Positions 10,636-22,800 of a stretch of 64,000 nucleotides of DNA are shown piece after piece. Within the stretch, counting starts at the first letter, position 1, and every line of letters starts with the position of its first letter. Made by a program: the position numbers and the translations under genes. This DNA is from Vibrio vulnificus NBRC 15645 = ATCC 27562. Lineage in GTDB: Bacteria; Pseudomonadota; Gammaproteobacteria; Enterobacterales; Vibrionaceae. A model generated the notes under the pieces. It did not search any database. It saw nothing but the letters and a program-made list of their open reading frames with translations, and was not told the origin of the DNA. The stretch is from the NCBI RefSeq assembly GCF_002224265.1, contig NZ_CP012881.1, positions 248,001 to 312,000 on the forward strand. The letters run 5' to 3'.

Positions 10636-13593
10636 TTATTCTCTTGGAGGTGCAGGAGCCAGCACTTCTCGGTTGCCATTATGGCCCGGTGCACTCACAA
10701 TACCTTGAGCTTCCAACTGCTCTACAATACGCGCCGCACGGTTGTAGCCAATTTTGAAACGGCGCTGAACACCAGAAACCGAACCACGACGTGACTGAAC
10801 AACATGTTCAACCACTTGATCGAAAAGGGGATCAAGATCTTCATCGCTCTCCATTTGTTCACCTGGCAGCAAACTTTCTGGCCCCTGGTCGCCACTGATG
10901 ATCTCGTCAATATAGTTTGGTTTACCACGCGCTTTCCAGTTGTTCACAACTGCATGCACGTCATCATCTGAGGCAAAGGCACCATGCACTCGGATGGTGT
11001 GACTCGAACCCGGAGGAAGGTAAAGCATGTCACCCATGCCCAATAGCGATTCAGCACCACCTTGATCGAGGATGGTACGAGAGTCGGTTTTGGTGGATAC
11101 GGTAAATGCGACTCGTGTTGGAATGTTCGCTTTGATCAGACCGGTAATGACATCTACCGATGGACGTTGTGTCGCTAGGATCAAGTGGATACCCGCGGCA
11201 CGCGCTTTTTGCGCCAAGCGTGCGATCAACTCTTCCACTTTTTTGCCGACCACCATCATGAGATCCGCAAATTCATCCACAACGACAACGATATACGGCA
11301 GTTTTTCTAATAATGGTGGCTCCGTATCCATGCTATCCCCTTCTTGCCAGAAGGGATCGTGAATAGGATGGCCCGCGTCTGCCGCCATTTTCAGTTTCTC
11401 ATTAAAACCTTTAATGTTACGCACGCCCATCACAGACATCAGTTTGTAACGACGCTCCATCTCCCCGACACACCAGCGCAACGCGTTGGAGGCATCTTTC
11501 ATGTCAGTAACCACTTCCGCTAATAGGTGTGGAATGCCTTCGTACACCGAAAGCTCCAGCATTTTCGGGTCGATCATAATAAAACGCACATCTTCTGGGC
11601 TTGCTTTATAGAGCATGCTAAGAATCATGACGTTTACCCCAACAGATTTACCCGAGCCCGTGGTACCTGCCACCAGCACGTGAGGCATTTTCGCCAAATC
11701 TGCGACCAATGCTTCACCAGCAATATCTTGCCCTAGAACCACCGTGGTCGGTGACGTTGCATTCTTAAACTGTGGGCTATCAATTACGTCTGAAAGGTAA
11801 ACCGTTTGACGGCTCATGTTTGGCAGCTCAAGCCCCACGTAGGGTTTACCAGGGATCACTTCCACGACTCGAACAGCGATGGCGGAAAGTGAACGCGCTA
11901 AGTCCATGGATAAGCTCGAAATACGGCTTACTTTCACACCCGGCGCTAAATCAAGTTCAAAACGGGTGATCACAGGACCAGGGAAGATCCCAACCACTTC
12001 CGCGGTGATCTTGTAGTCGGCCAGTTTAGATTCGACCAATCTTGCTACTTGTTCTAGTGCTTCTTTATCGATGAAATTCTCGCGTTTTTCAGGGTGATAA
12101 AGTAGCTCAAGCGTTGGTAACGGCTCTTTAGGGACTGGTAGCGTTGTATCTTGCTTCATTAAGAACGGATTTTGTGTCGCCGCCATATTTTGCTGCGCTT
12201 TGGAGACCATGTTTTGGAAGGCGGTGACATCTTGATCTTGCTCTTCATTCTCTTCCACATAATCTTCCACTTCTGGATTCACATCACCCACACTGTCAGC
12301 AGCAGGCAACTCCACGCTCTCTTCTTGAGTAGTATGTTGAGTAGTTGATTCTACTCCTGGGTGAGAGAACATTGGCTCTCTCGACTCTGCGATTGCAACG
12401 CTCTGCGCCTCATTGCGATGCAATGGTGCTTCTTCAGCAAAACCGACCATGACAGGCTCATCGATTTCTTCTGATATCTTATCCAGTTCGGAAAGTGAGA
12501 TAACGTGATCAAACTCTTCCACATCTACACTGAAATCTTGCGCATGTTCAACTTGTGTTGTTTGAGAGTGTTCTGCAGAAACTTGAGCGATGTCGGCAAC
12601 ATTATAACGTGCACGTTCTGCACTCATGGCGTCATCAGGCAGGTCATTCACCGACAGTGCTTCTTGCTCTAACTCTTCAATTGTGGCGTTAAGCTTTTTC
12701 GCTCGCTCAAAGGAGCTATCCTCCAGTTCATCCAGCTCGTCAGCGACCGTTTGGTAGCTCACTGTCTGTGGCATATGGATCGGGTATTCTCTGCGTATTT
12801 GAACCACAGGCTCCATTGGTAGCGGATCAGGAATACGCTCTTCCTCAACAATCTCATCTTGTTGTGCTTCTATTTGTGGCTGAGCTTTAGGCTCATCGTC
12901 AGACAATGCCATTGGTTGTAATTCTGGTGCGATAACTTCTGTTTTTTCACCGCGAAGACGATTAAGCGCCCACTGACAAACATCGAGAAACAAGCTACCG
13001 ATCCATTCGACAATCGAGAGCCATGAGATGCCGGTAAGTAGAGTTAAACCCGCCCCCCAAGCAAACAGCAAAACCAACGTTGTACCCAGTAGGTTCAGTG
13101 TGGGTAACGCTAGACTATTAAGAACATCACCAAGCACACCACCAGAAGAGAAATACCAGATATCGTCGAAATTGATGTCCGCCAAACCACAACTGGTTAA
13201 AATTAGTATCACCAGACCGAGCAAACGCGTTCCCCACAACATGAGGTCAATGCGTTCATCTTCGTCTCTGGTTCGGAAAAAGACCCATGTCACAATCACC
13301 AATAGCACTGGCAACAGATAAGCCAACAAGCCAAATGTAAACAAGAGAGTGTCCGCTACCCAAGCACCAAATTGTCCACCTGCATTGCTGATGTCTCCAC
13401 CCCATGAGGTTTGAGACCAAGAAGGGTCAGCTGGGCTAAAGGTTATTAGGGCAATTGAAAGGAAAGCAGAAGTCAGTACGCCTAGAATAAGGCAGCACTC
13501 TTTGAGACGTTGAAAACCGTTCAGACGAGAAGACTGAGCCTCTTCGCTTGTTTTAATAATGGTTTGTACTTTTTTAGCGTTCTCTTTGAACAT
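10636..13593 (-). CDS. ftsK: DNA translocase FtsK
   Basis: FtsK couples cell division to chromosome dimer resolution at dif, pumping DNA at the septum. The 985-residue product has four or five membrane segments in the first 200 residues, an acidic, low-complexity linker (about 210-500) and a motor domain with Walker A GTTGSGKS near residue 645 and Walker [13 protein letters not shown]. The final 65 residues form the winged-helix gamma domain ([19 protein letters not shown]) that reads KOPS and activates XerD. The linker is shorter than in E. coli (about 1330 residues in total). Leads the lolA-rarA-serS series, downstream of lrp. Confidence 0.98.
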   Translation of the reverse strand: MFKENAKKVQTIIKTSEEAQSSRLNGFQRLKECCLILGVLTSAFLSIALITFSPADPSWSQTSWGGDISNAGGQFGAWVADTLLFTFGLLAYLLPVLLVIVTWVFFRTRDEDERIDLMLWGTRLLGLVILILTSCGLADINFDDIWYFSSGGVLGDVLNSLALPTLNLLGTTLVLLFAWGAGLTLLTGISWLSIVEWIGSLFLDVCQWALNRLRGEKTEVIAPELQPMALSDDEPKAQPQIEAQQDEIVEEERIPDPLPMEPVVQIRREYPIHMPQTVSYQTVADELDELEDSSFERAKKLNATIEELEQEALSVNDLPDDAMSAERARYNVADIAQVSAEHSQTTQVEHAQDFSVDVEEFDHVISLSELDKISEEIDEPVMVGFAEEAPLHRNEAQSVAIAESREPMFSHPGVESTTQHTTQEESVELPAADSVGDVNPEVEDYVEENEEQDQDVTAFQNMVSKAQQNMAATQNPFLMKQDTTLPVPKEPLPTLELLYHPEKRENFIDKEALEQVARLVESKLADYKITAEVVGIFPGPVITRFELDLAPGVKVSRISSLSMDLARSLSAIAVRVVEVIPGKPYVGLELPNMSRQTVYLSDVIDSPQFKNATSPTTVVLGQDIAGEALVADLAKMPHVLVAGTTGSGKSVGVNVMILSMLYKASPEDVRFIMIDPKMLELSVYEGIPHLLAEVVTDMKDASNALRWCVGEMERRYKLMSVMGVRNIKGFNEKLKMAADAGHPIHDPFWQEGDSMDTEPPLLEKLPYIVVVVDEFADLMMVVGKKVEELIARLAQKARAAGIHLILATQRPSVDVITGLIKANIPTRVAFTVSTKTDSRTILDQGGAESLLGMGDMLYLPPGSSHTIRVHGAFASDDDVHAVVNNWKARGKPNYIDEIISGDQGPESLLPGEQMESDEDLDPLFDQVVEHVVQSRRGSVSGVQRRFKIGYNRAARIVEQLEAQGIVSAPGHNGNREVLAPAPPRE

Positions 13594-13626
13594 AAATCAA
13601 CTTGAATCAACAGTAACTGAAACATT

Positions 13627-13648
13627 CCGAGCGGCCTGTGCCGCTCGG
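13627..13648. repeat. GC-rich hairpin between lrp and ftsK
   Basis: CCGAGCGG and CCGCTCGG form an 8-bp perfect stem with a six-base loop, in the 144-base gap after lrp. No T run follows on the minus strand, so it would be a weak terminator at best, and may instead shape the ftsK leader. Confidence 0.55.
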
Positions 13649-13737
13649 ATTCATAAGTCGATTTAACCATATCGAAAGGAAAAACCCAACGCTTGGAAGG
13701 TGAAAGCAGCGATATAAGCCGCTTTCCTTACAAGAAT

Positions 13738-14232
13738 TTAACGTGTTTTAATCACAAGTTGGTTGGTTTGCTTCACTTCTTCCATTACAACGTAGGTTCG
13801 AGTGTCATTTACACCTGGTAAACGAAGCAGGGTATCACCGAGCAATTTACGGTAAGCACCCATATCAGATACACGCGTTTTTAATAGATAGTCGAAATCA
13901 CCAGAAACAAGATGACACTCTTGGATATCATCCAGTTTTTGAACCGCGGCATTAAACTGTTCAAATACATCGGGCGCACCACGATTTAACGTTATTTCAA
14001 CAAACACGAGCAACGAGGCATCTAGGTACTGAGGGTTTAACAATGCGGTATAACCCGTAATGTATCCTTGACGCTCTAAGCGACGAACACGCTCTAAACA
14101 TGGAGTTGGAGAAAGCCCCACGCGTTTAGAGAGTTCAACGTTTGAAATTCGACCATCTTTCTGCAATTCATTCAAAATATTGCGATCGATACGGTCTAGA
14201 TCCTTGGACGGCTTTTTGTAGTTATCTACCAT
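13738..14232 (-). CDS. lrp: Leucine-responsive regulatory protein Lrp
   Basis: Global regulator of amino-acid metabolism, acting as octamers and hexadecamers whose DNA binding responds to leucine and alanine. The helix-turn-helix is at about residues 30-52 (VELSKRVGLSPTPCLERVRRL), followed by the RAM ligand-binding domain with GDFDYLLKTRV. Length 164 residues, as in enteric Lrp. It lies upstream of ftsK as in E. coli and is divergent from alanine dehydrogenase, a likely target, across a 155-base gap. Confidence 0.96.
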   Translation of the reverse strand: MVDNYKKPSKDLDRIDRNILNELQKDGRISNVELSKRVGLSPTPCLERVRRLERQGYITGYTALLNPQYLDASLLVFVEITLNRGAPDVFEQFNAAVQKLDDIQECHLVSGDFDYLLKTRVSDMGAYRKLLGDTLLRLPGVNDTRTYVVMEEVKQTNQLVIKTR

Positions 14233-14387
14233 TTTTTATTCCACCTTATTACTTCCTTGCAAAAAAATATACTACAACTTTTTAATATTCAGTATCAAAT
14301 TTTGCCACATCACATCTATACTAGGCACAAATTCGACATTACACCCTACACATAGTCAATACAACCAGAATAAAACGAGGAGTCAGG

Positions 14388-15512
14388 ATGATTATTGGCG
14401 TTCCAAAGGAAATCAAGAACCACGAATACCGTGTTGGTATGATCCCAGCCAGTGTGAGAGAGCTTATCTCACATGGTCACCAAGTTTTTGTTGAAACTAA
14501 TGCCGGTGCAGGCATCGGTTTTTCAGACGATGATTACATCGCTGTAGGCGCATCCATTCTTCCTACTGCTGCTGACGTCTTCGCGAAAGCAGAAATGATT
14601 GTAAAGGTAAAAGAACCTCAAGCTGTTGAGCGAGCCATGCTCAAAGAGGGGCAAATATTATTTACTTATTTACACCTAGCTCCAGATTTTCCACAAACTG
14701 AAGAGCTAATCAAGAGCAAAGCTGTCTGCATTGCCTATGAGACTGTAACAGATCATATGGGTCGCTTACCACTACTTGCTCCAATGTCTGAAGTTGCTGG
14801 TCGTATGTCTATCCAAGCTGGTGCACAAACTCTAGAGAAATCTCACGGTGGCCGTGGTTTACTTCTTGGTGGTGTACCGGGCGTTGAACCAGCTAAAGTC
14901 GTTGTTATTGGCGGCGGTGTCGTTGGTGCTAACGCTGCTCGTATGGCTGTTGGCTTACGTGCTGATGTTACTATCCTTGACCGTAACGTGGATACGCTTC
15001 GTAAATTAGACGAAGAATTCCAAGGCCGCGCTAAAGTCGTTTATTCTACAGAAGATGCGATCGAGAAGCACGTTCTAGAAGCCGATCTTGTCATCGGTGC
15101 GGTGCTTATCCCAGGCGCAGCAGCACCAAAACTGGTCACAAAAGAGCACATCGCGAAGATGAAGCCTGGTGCTGCAGTTGTTGACGTTGCAATCGACCAA
15201 GGCGGTTGTTTCGAAACTTCTCACGCAACCACACACGCAGAGCCGACTTACATTGTTGACGATGTCGTACACTACTGTGTTGCTAACATGCCAGGTGCCG
15301 TCGCTCGCACTTCTACTTTTGCCCTTAATAACGCGACTCTACCTTACATTGTGAAGCTTGCAAACAAAGGATATCGTGAAGCATTGACGGCAGATAAAGG
15401 CTTCCTACTGGGTCTAAATGTGATTCACGGTAAAGTGACCTGCAAAGAGGTTGCAGAAAGCTTTAACCTAGAATACGTAGATCCAGCAGAAGCCATTCGC
15501 ATGTTTAACTAA
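14388..15512 (+). CDS. ald: Alanine dehydrogenase
   Basis: NAD-dependent enzyme interconverting L-alanine and pyruvate plus ammonia; usually catabolic. Catalytic K75 (VKVKEPQ) and H96 (YLHLAPD) and D270 ([10 protein letters not shown]) sit at the family positions, and [17 protein letters not shown] (about 171-187) is the Rossmann dinucleotide site. Length 374 residues is normal. A GAGGAG-like ribosome site lies six to ten bases upstream. Its position divergent from lrp suggests control by Lrp, which senses alanine. Confidence 0.96.
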   Translation: MIIGVPKEIKNHEYRVGMIPASVRELISHGHQVFVETNAGAGIGFSDDDYIAVGASILPTAADVFAKAEMIVKVKEPQAVERAMLKEGQILFTYLHLAPDFPQTEELIKSKAVCIAYETVTDHMGRLPLLAPMSEVAGRMSIQAGAQTLEKSHGGRGLLLGGVPGVEPAKVVVIGGGVVGANAARMAVGLRADVTILDRNVDTLRKLDEEFQGRAKVVYSTEDAIEKHVLEADLVIGAVLIPGAAAPKLVTKEHIAKMKPGAAVVDVAIDQGGCFETSHATTHAEPTYIVDDVVHYCVANMPGAVARTSTFALNNATLPYIVKLANKGYREALTADKGFLLGLNVIHGKVTCKEVAESFNLEYVDPAEAIRMFN

Positions 15513-15536
15513 GCTGCAGATTCTTATGCTCTCAGT

Positions 15537-15564
15537 AAAAAGCTCGCATAAACGCGAGCTTTTT
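15537..15564. terminator. Terminator after ald
   Basis: AAAAAGCTCGC (15537-15547) pairs with GCGAGCTTTTT (15554-15564) around six bases. It is flanked by A and T runs and can also serve the convergent methyltransferase gene. Confidence 0.9.
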
Positions 15565-15627
15565 ATTACAAAATAATCTAAGTTATAACAACAAATTCTA
15601 TATGTAACACTCCCAAATAAGTATTTC

Positions 15628-16830
15628 TTAGGTGTTCTTTCTGTCAGATGCGTGAATAAGAATATTTCTCGGAGTAATATCTCGATCGCAAAATTCACTT
15701 AGCGATACTTGATACCCTTGTTCTTGGAGATACATGGCTTTGTCATAAATAAGCCACATTTCAATTGCACGTTGAAAGATTTGCTGCACCAAGCTTAGCA
15801 TTTCCATACGCCAAAAACGTTTCGCCCCTTCAGCCTCATACAGCTCGAAGTTCACTTGAGGCAAGCTCCATTCTTTTAGCTCCGCAGCCCAACGACAAAA
15901 CGCCTCAAAGCCTAGCGAAAGCTGTGACTTTTTAATGCTCGGTACAGGCGCATACTCTTTAAAAGCACATTCTTGTCTTAGTAGCAGATCCAAACCAAGA
16001 CGAAAAGTCATCTCTAATTGTCGATGTCGCTGAACCCGGCTTCCACCAGTCACCGTCTGCTGCAATGGAATTCGCAGTTCACTTCGACTAAGACGTATTC
16101 TCGAGAGCTTGGCCACACTCGACAATACTTGGTAAGCGTCGCTCTGAATGAGGTGGTAACAACAAGGAGCAATCGTCATCGCTGCTACGCCTTTCTCGCA
16201 ACCATACTGCATCATTCGAACATGTAAATCTCCGCAGGCATGTAAGGCGACAGCATGCTGTTCTGGCTTAAAGTATTGTTTAGATTCACATTCAAGAGCA
16301 TCGCCTTGAACAAAATGCATGGGCAGATTCAGTGCATCCGCTTCGGATTGACCACTTTGACACAAGGGTAACTGATACTCAAAACTCGTCACGCGTTGCC
16401 TAGTTTGAGAAGAAAGAACTCGGCCTAGGTATCCCTTCCCCGAGCACCATTCTAGCCATTCGCTCCCTTGATGACGAGTTAGGCTATAAGAGCCCATTGC
16501 TTCAATTTGCTTAAGTTTTCGTCCTGGGATTCCGACGTCAAAACGCTCAGCGAGTTTTATGGTCGTTGTCGAGTGTGGTGTCAGTGCAATGTTCGCTAAT
16601 ACCGTTTTGCTATCTGGAATAAACCTGCCAAGATCTGTAATCAAACTAGTGGGATCGAGTTTGTATTGTGATAACTCTTGCACTGAGAGAGAGTTTAACC
16701 ACGCACACATGTCAGGATGCGTGTCTACCCAAGGAAGTTGTTCATGCAAACTTTGATGAAATGGTTCAAAACGCCAGAATCCTTGGTGCTCAGTAAGCCA
16801 TTCATCGAGCAATTGAAATTGTTTTTGCAT
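15628..16830 (-). CDS. SAM-dependent methyltransferase, GSTCD/Methyltransf_32 type
   Basis: The 400-residue product has WCSGKGYLGR (about 128-137), a glycine-rich SAM-binding motif, then FVQGDALE, HACGDLH and APCCYHL. The combination of HxCGxL and PCCYH is typical of the Methyltransf_32 family related to the C-terminal domain of human GSTCD; RNA is a plausible substrate but unproven. The first 90 residues have no recognised domain. No membrane segments or signal peptide. It stands alone between convergent ald and cysB. I do not assign a gene name. Confidence 0.8.
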   Translation of the reverse strand: MQKQFQLLDEWLTEHQGFWRFEPFHQSLHEQLPWVDTHPDMCAWLNSLSVQELSQYKLDPTSLITDLGRFIPDSKTVLANIALTPHSTTTIKLAERFDVGIPGRKLKQIEAMGSYSLTRHQGSEWLEWCSGKGYLGRVLSSQTRQRVTSFEYQLPLCQSGQSEADALNLPMHFVQGDALECESKQYFKPEQHAVALHACGDLHVRMMQYGCEKGVAAMTIAPCCYHLIQSDAYQVLSSVAKLSRIRLSRSELRIPLQQTVTGGSRVQRHRQLEMTFRLGLDLLLRQECAFKEYAPVPSIKKSQLSLGFEAFCRWAAELKEWSLPQVNFELYEAEGAKRFWRMEMLSLVQQIFQRAIEMWLIYDKAMYLQEQGYQVSLSEFCDRDITPRNILIHASDRKNT

Positions 16831-16888
16831 GTATCCCCCTAAAATTGCGACGCTATTTTAGGGGGAAGAAGCGGTGGAGGAAAGCGCT

Positions 16889-18199
<1,311 letters not shown>

Positions 18200-18964
18200 A
18201 TGAATATTGGTTTAATCATCGCTCTGGTCGCCGTTTTACTTGTACTTGTTATTGGTTACAACGTTATGTTGCAGTACAAAGTAAAGGCAGAAACCGCGAA
18301 AAGACAGGAGTCAGCGCGTTATGTTGCCGTTATAGATGCAACAGAGGAGTTGATCGGACACGCTCACCATATCCCCTACAGTAAAGACCTACTCGTCTGC
18401 TTAAATAACCGTATCCTAGATGCTTTAGAAAATATGGCGGCACTTGATCCCAAGAGCAAGCAACTTGCTCAACGGGTCGAAGCCATGAAGCAGCAAATCG
18501 AACACCTTAAAAACAATTACCAAGGTGGTGAAAGCACAGCCTTTAAAGTTCCGAACAGTGATAAGCAAGCGATTGTGATGCTGAAACTTGTCAAACGCCT
18601 GAGAGACACCATTCGTAACGAGCACAACAAAGGTCGCTTTGATACTCAAGCTTACGTTGAAGAAAATGCTCGCCTTGAGACTATGCAGATTCGAATTAAC
18701 ATTGAAAACGTCATCAAGCGTGCGCATGATTCTATTGCTCGCGGTCAAGCAGGCACCGCGGTTCAATTGCTTCGTAAAGGTATTGATGTACTGAGCACAA
18801 AAAACGATGCTTACTCAGTCCAAGCCAAAGAAAAGCTAGAAACAATGCTTAATGAGGTTGATAAGAAGCGTTCAGATAAAAACGCGGTAGAACTGCAGCA
18901 AATGGAAGAAAAAGAGCGTAACAACGACATGGATGCACTCTTCGGTGATAAGAAAAAGTGGTAA
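18200..18964 (+). CDS. Membrane-anchored coiled-coil protein of unknown function
   Basis: The 254-residue product starts with one membrane helix (residues 3-22, IGLIIALVAVLLVLVIGYNV), then a long charged, helical body with heptad-like stretches (about 60-110 and 140-235) and a lysine-rich C terminus (DALFGDKKKW). The topology suggests a bitopic inner-membrane protein with a cytoplasmic coiled coil. I do not recognise the family. Followed by a good terminator, so it is monocistronic. Codon use looks like its neighbours. Confidence 0.8.
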   Translation: MNIGLIIALVAVLLVLVIGYNVMLQYKVKAETAKRQESARYVAVIDATEELIGHAHHIPYSKDLLVCLNNRILDALENMAALDPKSKQLAQRVEAMKQQIEHLKNNYQGGESTAFKVPNSDKQAIVMLKLVKRLRDTIRNEHNKGRFDTQAYVEENARLETMQIRINIENVIKRAHDSIARGQAGTAVQLLRKGIDVLSTKNDAYSVQAKEKLETMLNEVDKKRSDKNAVELQQMEEKERNNDMDALFGDKKKW

Positions 18965-18989
18965 GATTTACCACTACGATTCTCTTTGT

Positions 18990-19014
18990 AAAGGTCGCAA
19001 ACGCGGCCTTTTTT
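18990..19014 (+). terminator. Terminator after the 18200-18964 gene
   Basis: AAAGGTCGC (18990-18998) and GCGGCCTTT (19003-19011) pair with one G-T, loop AAAC, then T residues. It separates the unknown gene from miaE. Confidence 0.8.
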
Positions 19015-19035
19015 CATCACTAGTTAAACTGATTT

Positions 19036-19809
19036 ATGATATCTCTCGAAGCGTACCAAGATCTGCTTGGCCCCATTAACCATTTTCTACAATGTGAAAC
19101 ACCTAGTGAATGGGTCGAAGAGGCCAAAAAGCCTGAAAATCTTCCCACCATCTTGATAGATCATTTGCTTTGCGAGCTGAAAGCTGGGCAATCAGCGATG
19201 TATTTGATCCGTAAATATGCGGTGGATAAAGAAAGCTCGCATACCCTACTCGATTGGTTTAAGCCATACGAAGATTTTGCCTATCGTGGAATTGGCTCCA
19301 TTGAGACACTAAAGGGCAAAAGTAACTTTTCTAAAGCCATTATGGCTAAGTCAGACTCACCTTATAGCCAAGAGCTCATTGATAAAATGGTCTTACTCAT
19401 TAAAGAAGAGTTACACCACTTTTACCAAGTTCTGGAAATCATGTGTTCCAGAGGGATTGAATACGAAAACGTGACCGCAAGCCGCTACGCAAAAGGTTTG
19501 CTCTCACACATGAAGACACATGAGCCTGAGACACTGATCGATAAGCTTATTGTCGGAGGGTATATCGAGGCACGATCTTGTGAGCGGTTTGCAAAGCTCG
19601 CTCCTCACATGGACGATGACATTGCCAAGTTCTACGTTTCTCTGCTGCGCTCAGAAGCACGGCATTACCAAGATTACCTCACCCTCGCAGAGCAGATCGC
19701 TGGCAAAGACATCAGCGAGCGAGTCGCCTATTTTGGCCAAATAGAAGCACAGCTGATTTGCTCAAAAGACAACGACTTTAAGTTTCATAGTGGCGTGCCT
19801 ACTCGCTGA
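19036..19809 (+). CDS. miaE: tRNA 2-methylthio-N6-isopentenyladenosine hydroxylase MiaE
   Basis: MiaE is a non-haem diiron monooxygenase hydroxylating the ms2i6A37 base of tRNAs. The four-helix ferritin-like fold shows iron-ligand motifs in LLCELKAGQSA, KEELHHFYQVLEIM, GGYIEARSCERFA and LLRSEARHYQDYL. Length 257 residues fits. The gene is monocistronic, starting 22 bases beyond the preceding terminator and ending at one shared with the convergent protease gene. Confidence 0.95.
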   Translation: MISLEAYQDLLGPINHFLQCETPSEWVEEAKKPENLPTILIDHLLCELKAGQSAMYLIRKYAVDKESSHTLLDWFKPYEDFAYRGIGSIETLKGKSNFSKAIMAKSDSPYSQELIDKMVLLIKEELHHFYQVLEIMCSRGIEYENVTASRYAKGLLSHMKTHEPETLIDKLIVGGYIEARSCERFAKLAPHMDDDIAKFYVSLLRSEARHYQDYLTLAEQIAGKDISERVAYFGQIEAQLICSKDNDFKFHSGVPTR

Positions 19810-19838
19810 AAAATATTGTGTATTGATTAAAATGATAA

Positions 19839-19862
19839 AAAGCCCGCTGGTTAGCGGGCTTT
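19839..19862. terminator. Bidirectional terminator between miaE and the metalloprotease gene
   Basis: AAAGCCCGCT and AGCGGGCTTT pair around a GGTT loop, between convergent genes. Confidence 0.88.
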
Positions 19863-19879
19863 GAGTTATTTATCAATGA

Positions 19880-22800
19880 TTAGTGTGCGTGTAAGTCATC
19901 AGATAAGTAACTAGTACGGTTATATACTGGTAAATTCTCCAGAGACTTCAACTGGTAGGCATACTTCTTAAGCAACTCAGCTCGTTTTTCAGCATCTTGA
20001 TAATCTGCAAGCACCACAGCTTCTAAAGTCACCGTTGTCAAATCAACAGAGGCTGCTTCAGCTTCTTGCAACGCTTTAATGTCATTCGTGAATGCAATCA
20101 TATTCCAAGCGTAGCTGTTTTCTGGTGTAGCGTAGTAAGTAGTGCCGTTTGAGCGTTTAAATGTACGTAAATCGCTCATTGAGCCAACAGGTTCACTTCG
20201 CATACTGATCTTGCGAGCTAATACTTCATCACGCTGATCCACCATATTTCCTGCTGAATGCCAAACCATTGCCGTCAAAATAGCTTTGGTCAATGGAACT
20301 TCTTCGAAACGAGGAAGTGCAAAGTAATTACGTACACTCCAACTACCGTAATAAGGCATAGTTTCGATTTTATCGTTCCATGTTATTGCAGTGAAGTCAC
20401 CTTTTGGTCGAGAGTAATTACCTTGTTCATCTTTGAAGTTCAGATAAAGAAACTCTTCACCCAAAATCAAAGTATCTAGCAAGAGATCCCCTTTCGGATA
20501 GAACTGGAAAAATCCATTTGCTAAGCCTGTCGTTTCTGGTAGTTCTAACAGTGATGTCGTAGAGCGATCAGTTGAACGACGCATACCAACACGATCAACT
20601 AGTGCCACAGATGCCGCTAGTTTATCTGGCCAATGACCGATGTAATCGATGTAGTTAGAGTAGTTATTTACTGGAGCAGGACGTGGAGCCTTGCCACTGT
20701 TTAGGAACTTACCTATCTCACCTACAACTTTTTCCCCTGTTGCTAATGACGCTTTGATAGTGTCATCAAAACATGTCGTCGGGACAAAGTTGATAGGGAA
20801 ATTATTACGCATTGAATAATTGCCCATGATCTCTGCAAGTTTCTTGTAAGTAAATGAACCGTCAGCTTTCTCAATCTCACACGTATGGTCTGGAGTAATC
20901 AGGATGTTTACAAGTTGATCACGCGCTTTATCAACAGCCAATGGAGCACCACAGTAAACGGCAAATGGCCAACGAGTTGCATTTGCTTCGTCACTACAGA
21001 ACGCTTCCTGTGCTTTTGGCAAGCCCTGCATTTGGATATGTGAAAGAGGGCTAGAGAATACTAACTCACGGTAGCGATCGTATACATGTAGGGCATTACG
21101 CCAATCTTGGAACTCTTGAACTCGACGAACTGTGTAACTCATCATCGTCCCTTCAGAGAAGTTCTCTCTCATGCCACGTACTGTACGTTTGTAGTACAGG
21201 TCATCGTAAGTTTCTAACTTGTAAGACATAATTTCAGAACGGTTGCGCCCTTCATCATGACGGTTACAGTCATCATTTAAACTTACATTTCCGTCAGTAC
21301 AAAACGCAAAGTCTCTCATCGGAATCGCAGGGTTTTCCGATACTAGTGCTTTGATTGTACCGTCACTTAGAAGATCCGAAGGAGCCTTGTAAGGATCAAG
21401 AATCTCCTCGCGAAGCTGCGCATCATACTGGCCAGCATCGAGATAAACAGTTTGCTCGCTCGTGGTATTGTCTGCTTGATTCACTACCGTTTCAGTAGCT
21501 TCAACTTGACGCTTATAACCAAAACGTAAAGCGGCCAAATCATAAGGACCAAAAACCGGTAGTGCATTTAATAGCGATGGGTTGTAATCCATGATCGAAG
21601 AATACCCAGGTACTACTTTCAGACCGTGCTCGGCAAGCTCATGATCTTTAAAGTAGTTTGAAGCATCATTACTACCTTTGAAGTTGTGACGAAGACCAAA
21701 GTTATGGCCTAGCTCATGTACAAGCGTTTTCGCATAGAATACGCCAACAATGAACAGACTCAGCTCTTCTTGTTGTTTCTCCGTCAAATCAGCCCATTCT
21801 TTTAGGCTACCAACTTCGCCTATTTGACCATTGCTCCAAAGAGATGCATCTTGGAAGTTGAAGCTCATACCACCAATAGAACTTGGCAGACTCTTCAATG
21901 TAGCACCAGATCGAAGCGCTGAAACTGGGTACATATTGTTCTCAGCCCACAGGCGACGCTCCAACTCTTTGATGGCACTTAAATCTTCAAATGAAACATT
22001 CTCATCATTGGCTTCAAGTTCTTCTTTAACAGCGGCAATGACATCGGCCATAGACTCATTCGCCATTGGAGATTGCTCAAACGCAACCATATCTCCCAAA
22101 GAAACAACTTCAGTAGACTGAGACGCTTCAGTAATAGAGGCGACAGAGTTTGATGTAGTTGATTCTCCAGTGCTGTTTGTCGCGTTAGATGTAGAACCCG
22201 CATCCGGTTTTGCAACTAATTCAACTCGCCCTTTGTTATAATCTTGAGCAATACGATCCCATAGCCAATCAGAGATTGAACGCAAAACACCTGAGTACTG
22301 GTTTACATGTGCGTGAACAATTTCGCCTGTCAACGGGTTAACCGCTGAGGGGCCATACCCAGCCAAACCATTGTCTAGCGGCTCATCAATCAAGTTGATA
22401 ACATTGTATCTCAAATCACCTGACAACTTACCGGAAGGTTCGTGAAGACGAATTTTGGGAACACCCACTTTCTCTAACTGTGGATTAATTCGGTCAATAA
22501 CATCTTTCGTGACCTGCTTAAAGAACCGTGTTTCTTCGTTTTGGTCAAAACTGTCCGAAAGATGGTAATCAATAAATTCTAGGCTTGGGTTAAAACGGTG
22601 AAGATAGCTAAACTTCTGATCAAATTGTCCATCTACATACGATGGATCAGGACGGCCTACTTCATTAGCAAAGAAGCCAAAAGTATCCTCATCACCTTTC
22701 AGATACATCACTGGTTCATATTCTGTCGATGAAGAGCGAACAAGGTCGAGAGGCACAAGAGAATAGAATTGAGATGCCGTAAACGACAACTTATCCATGT

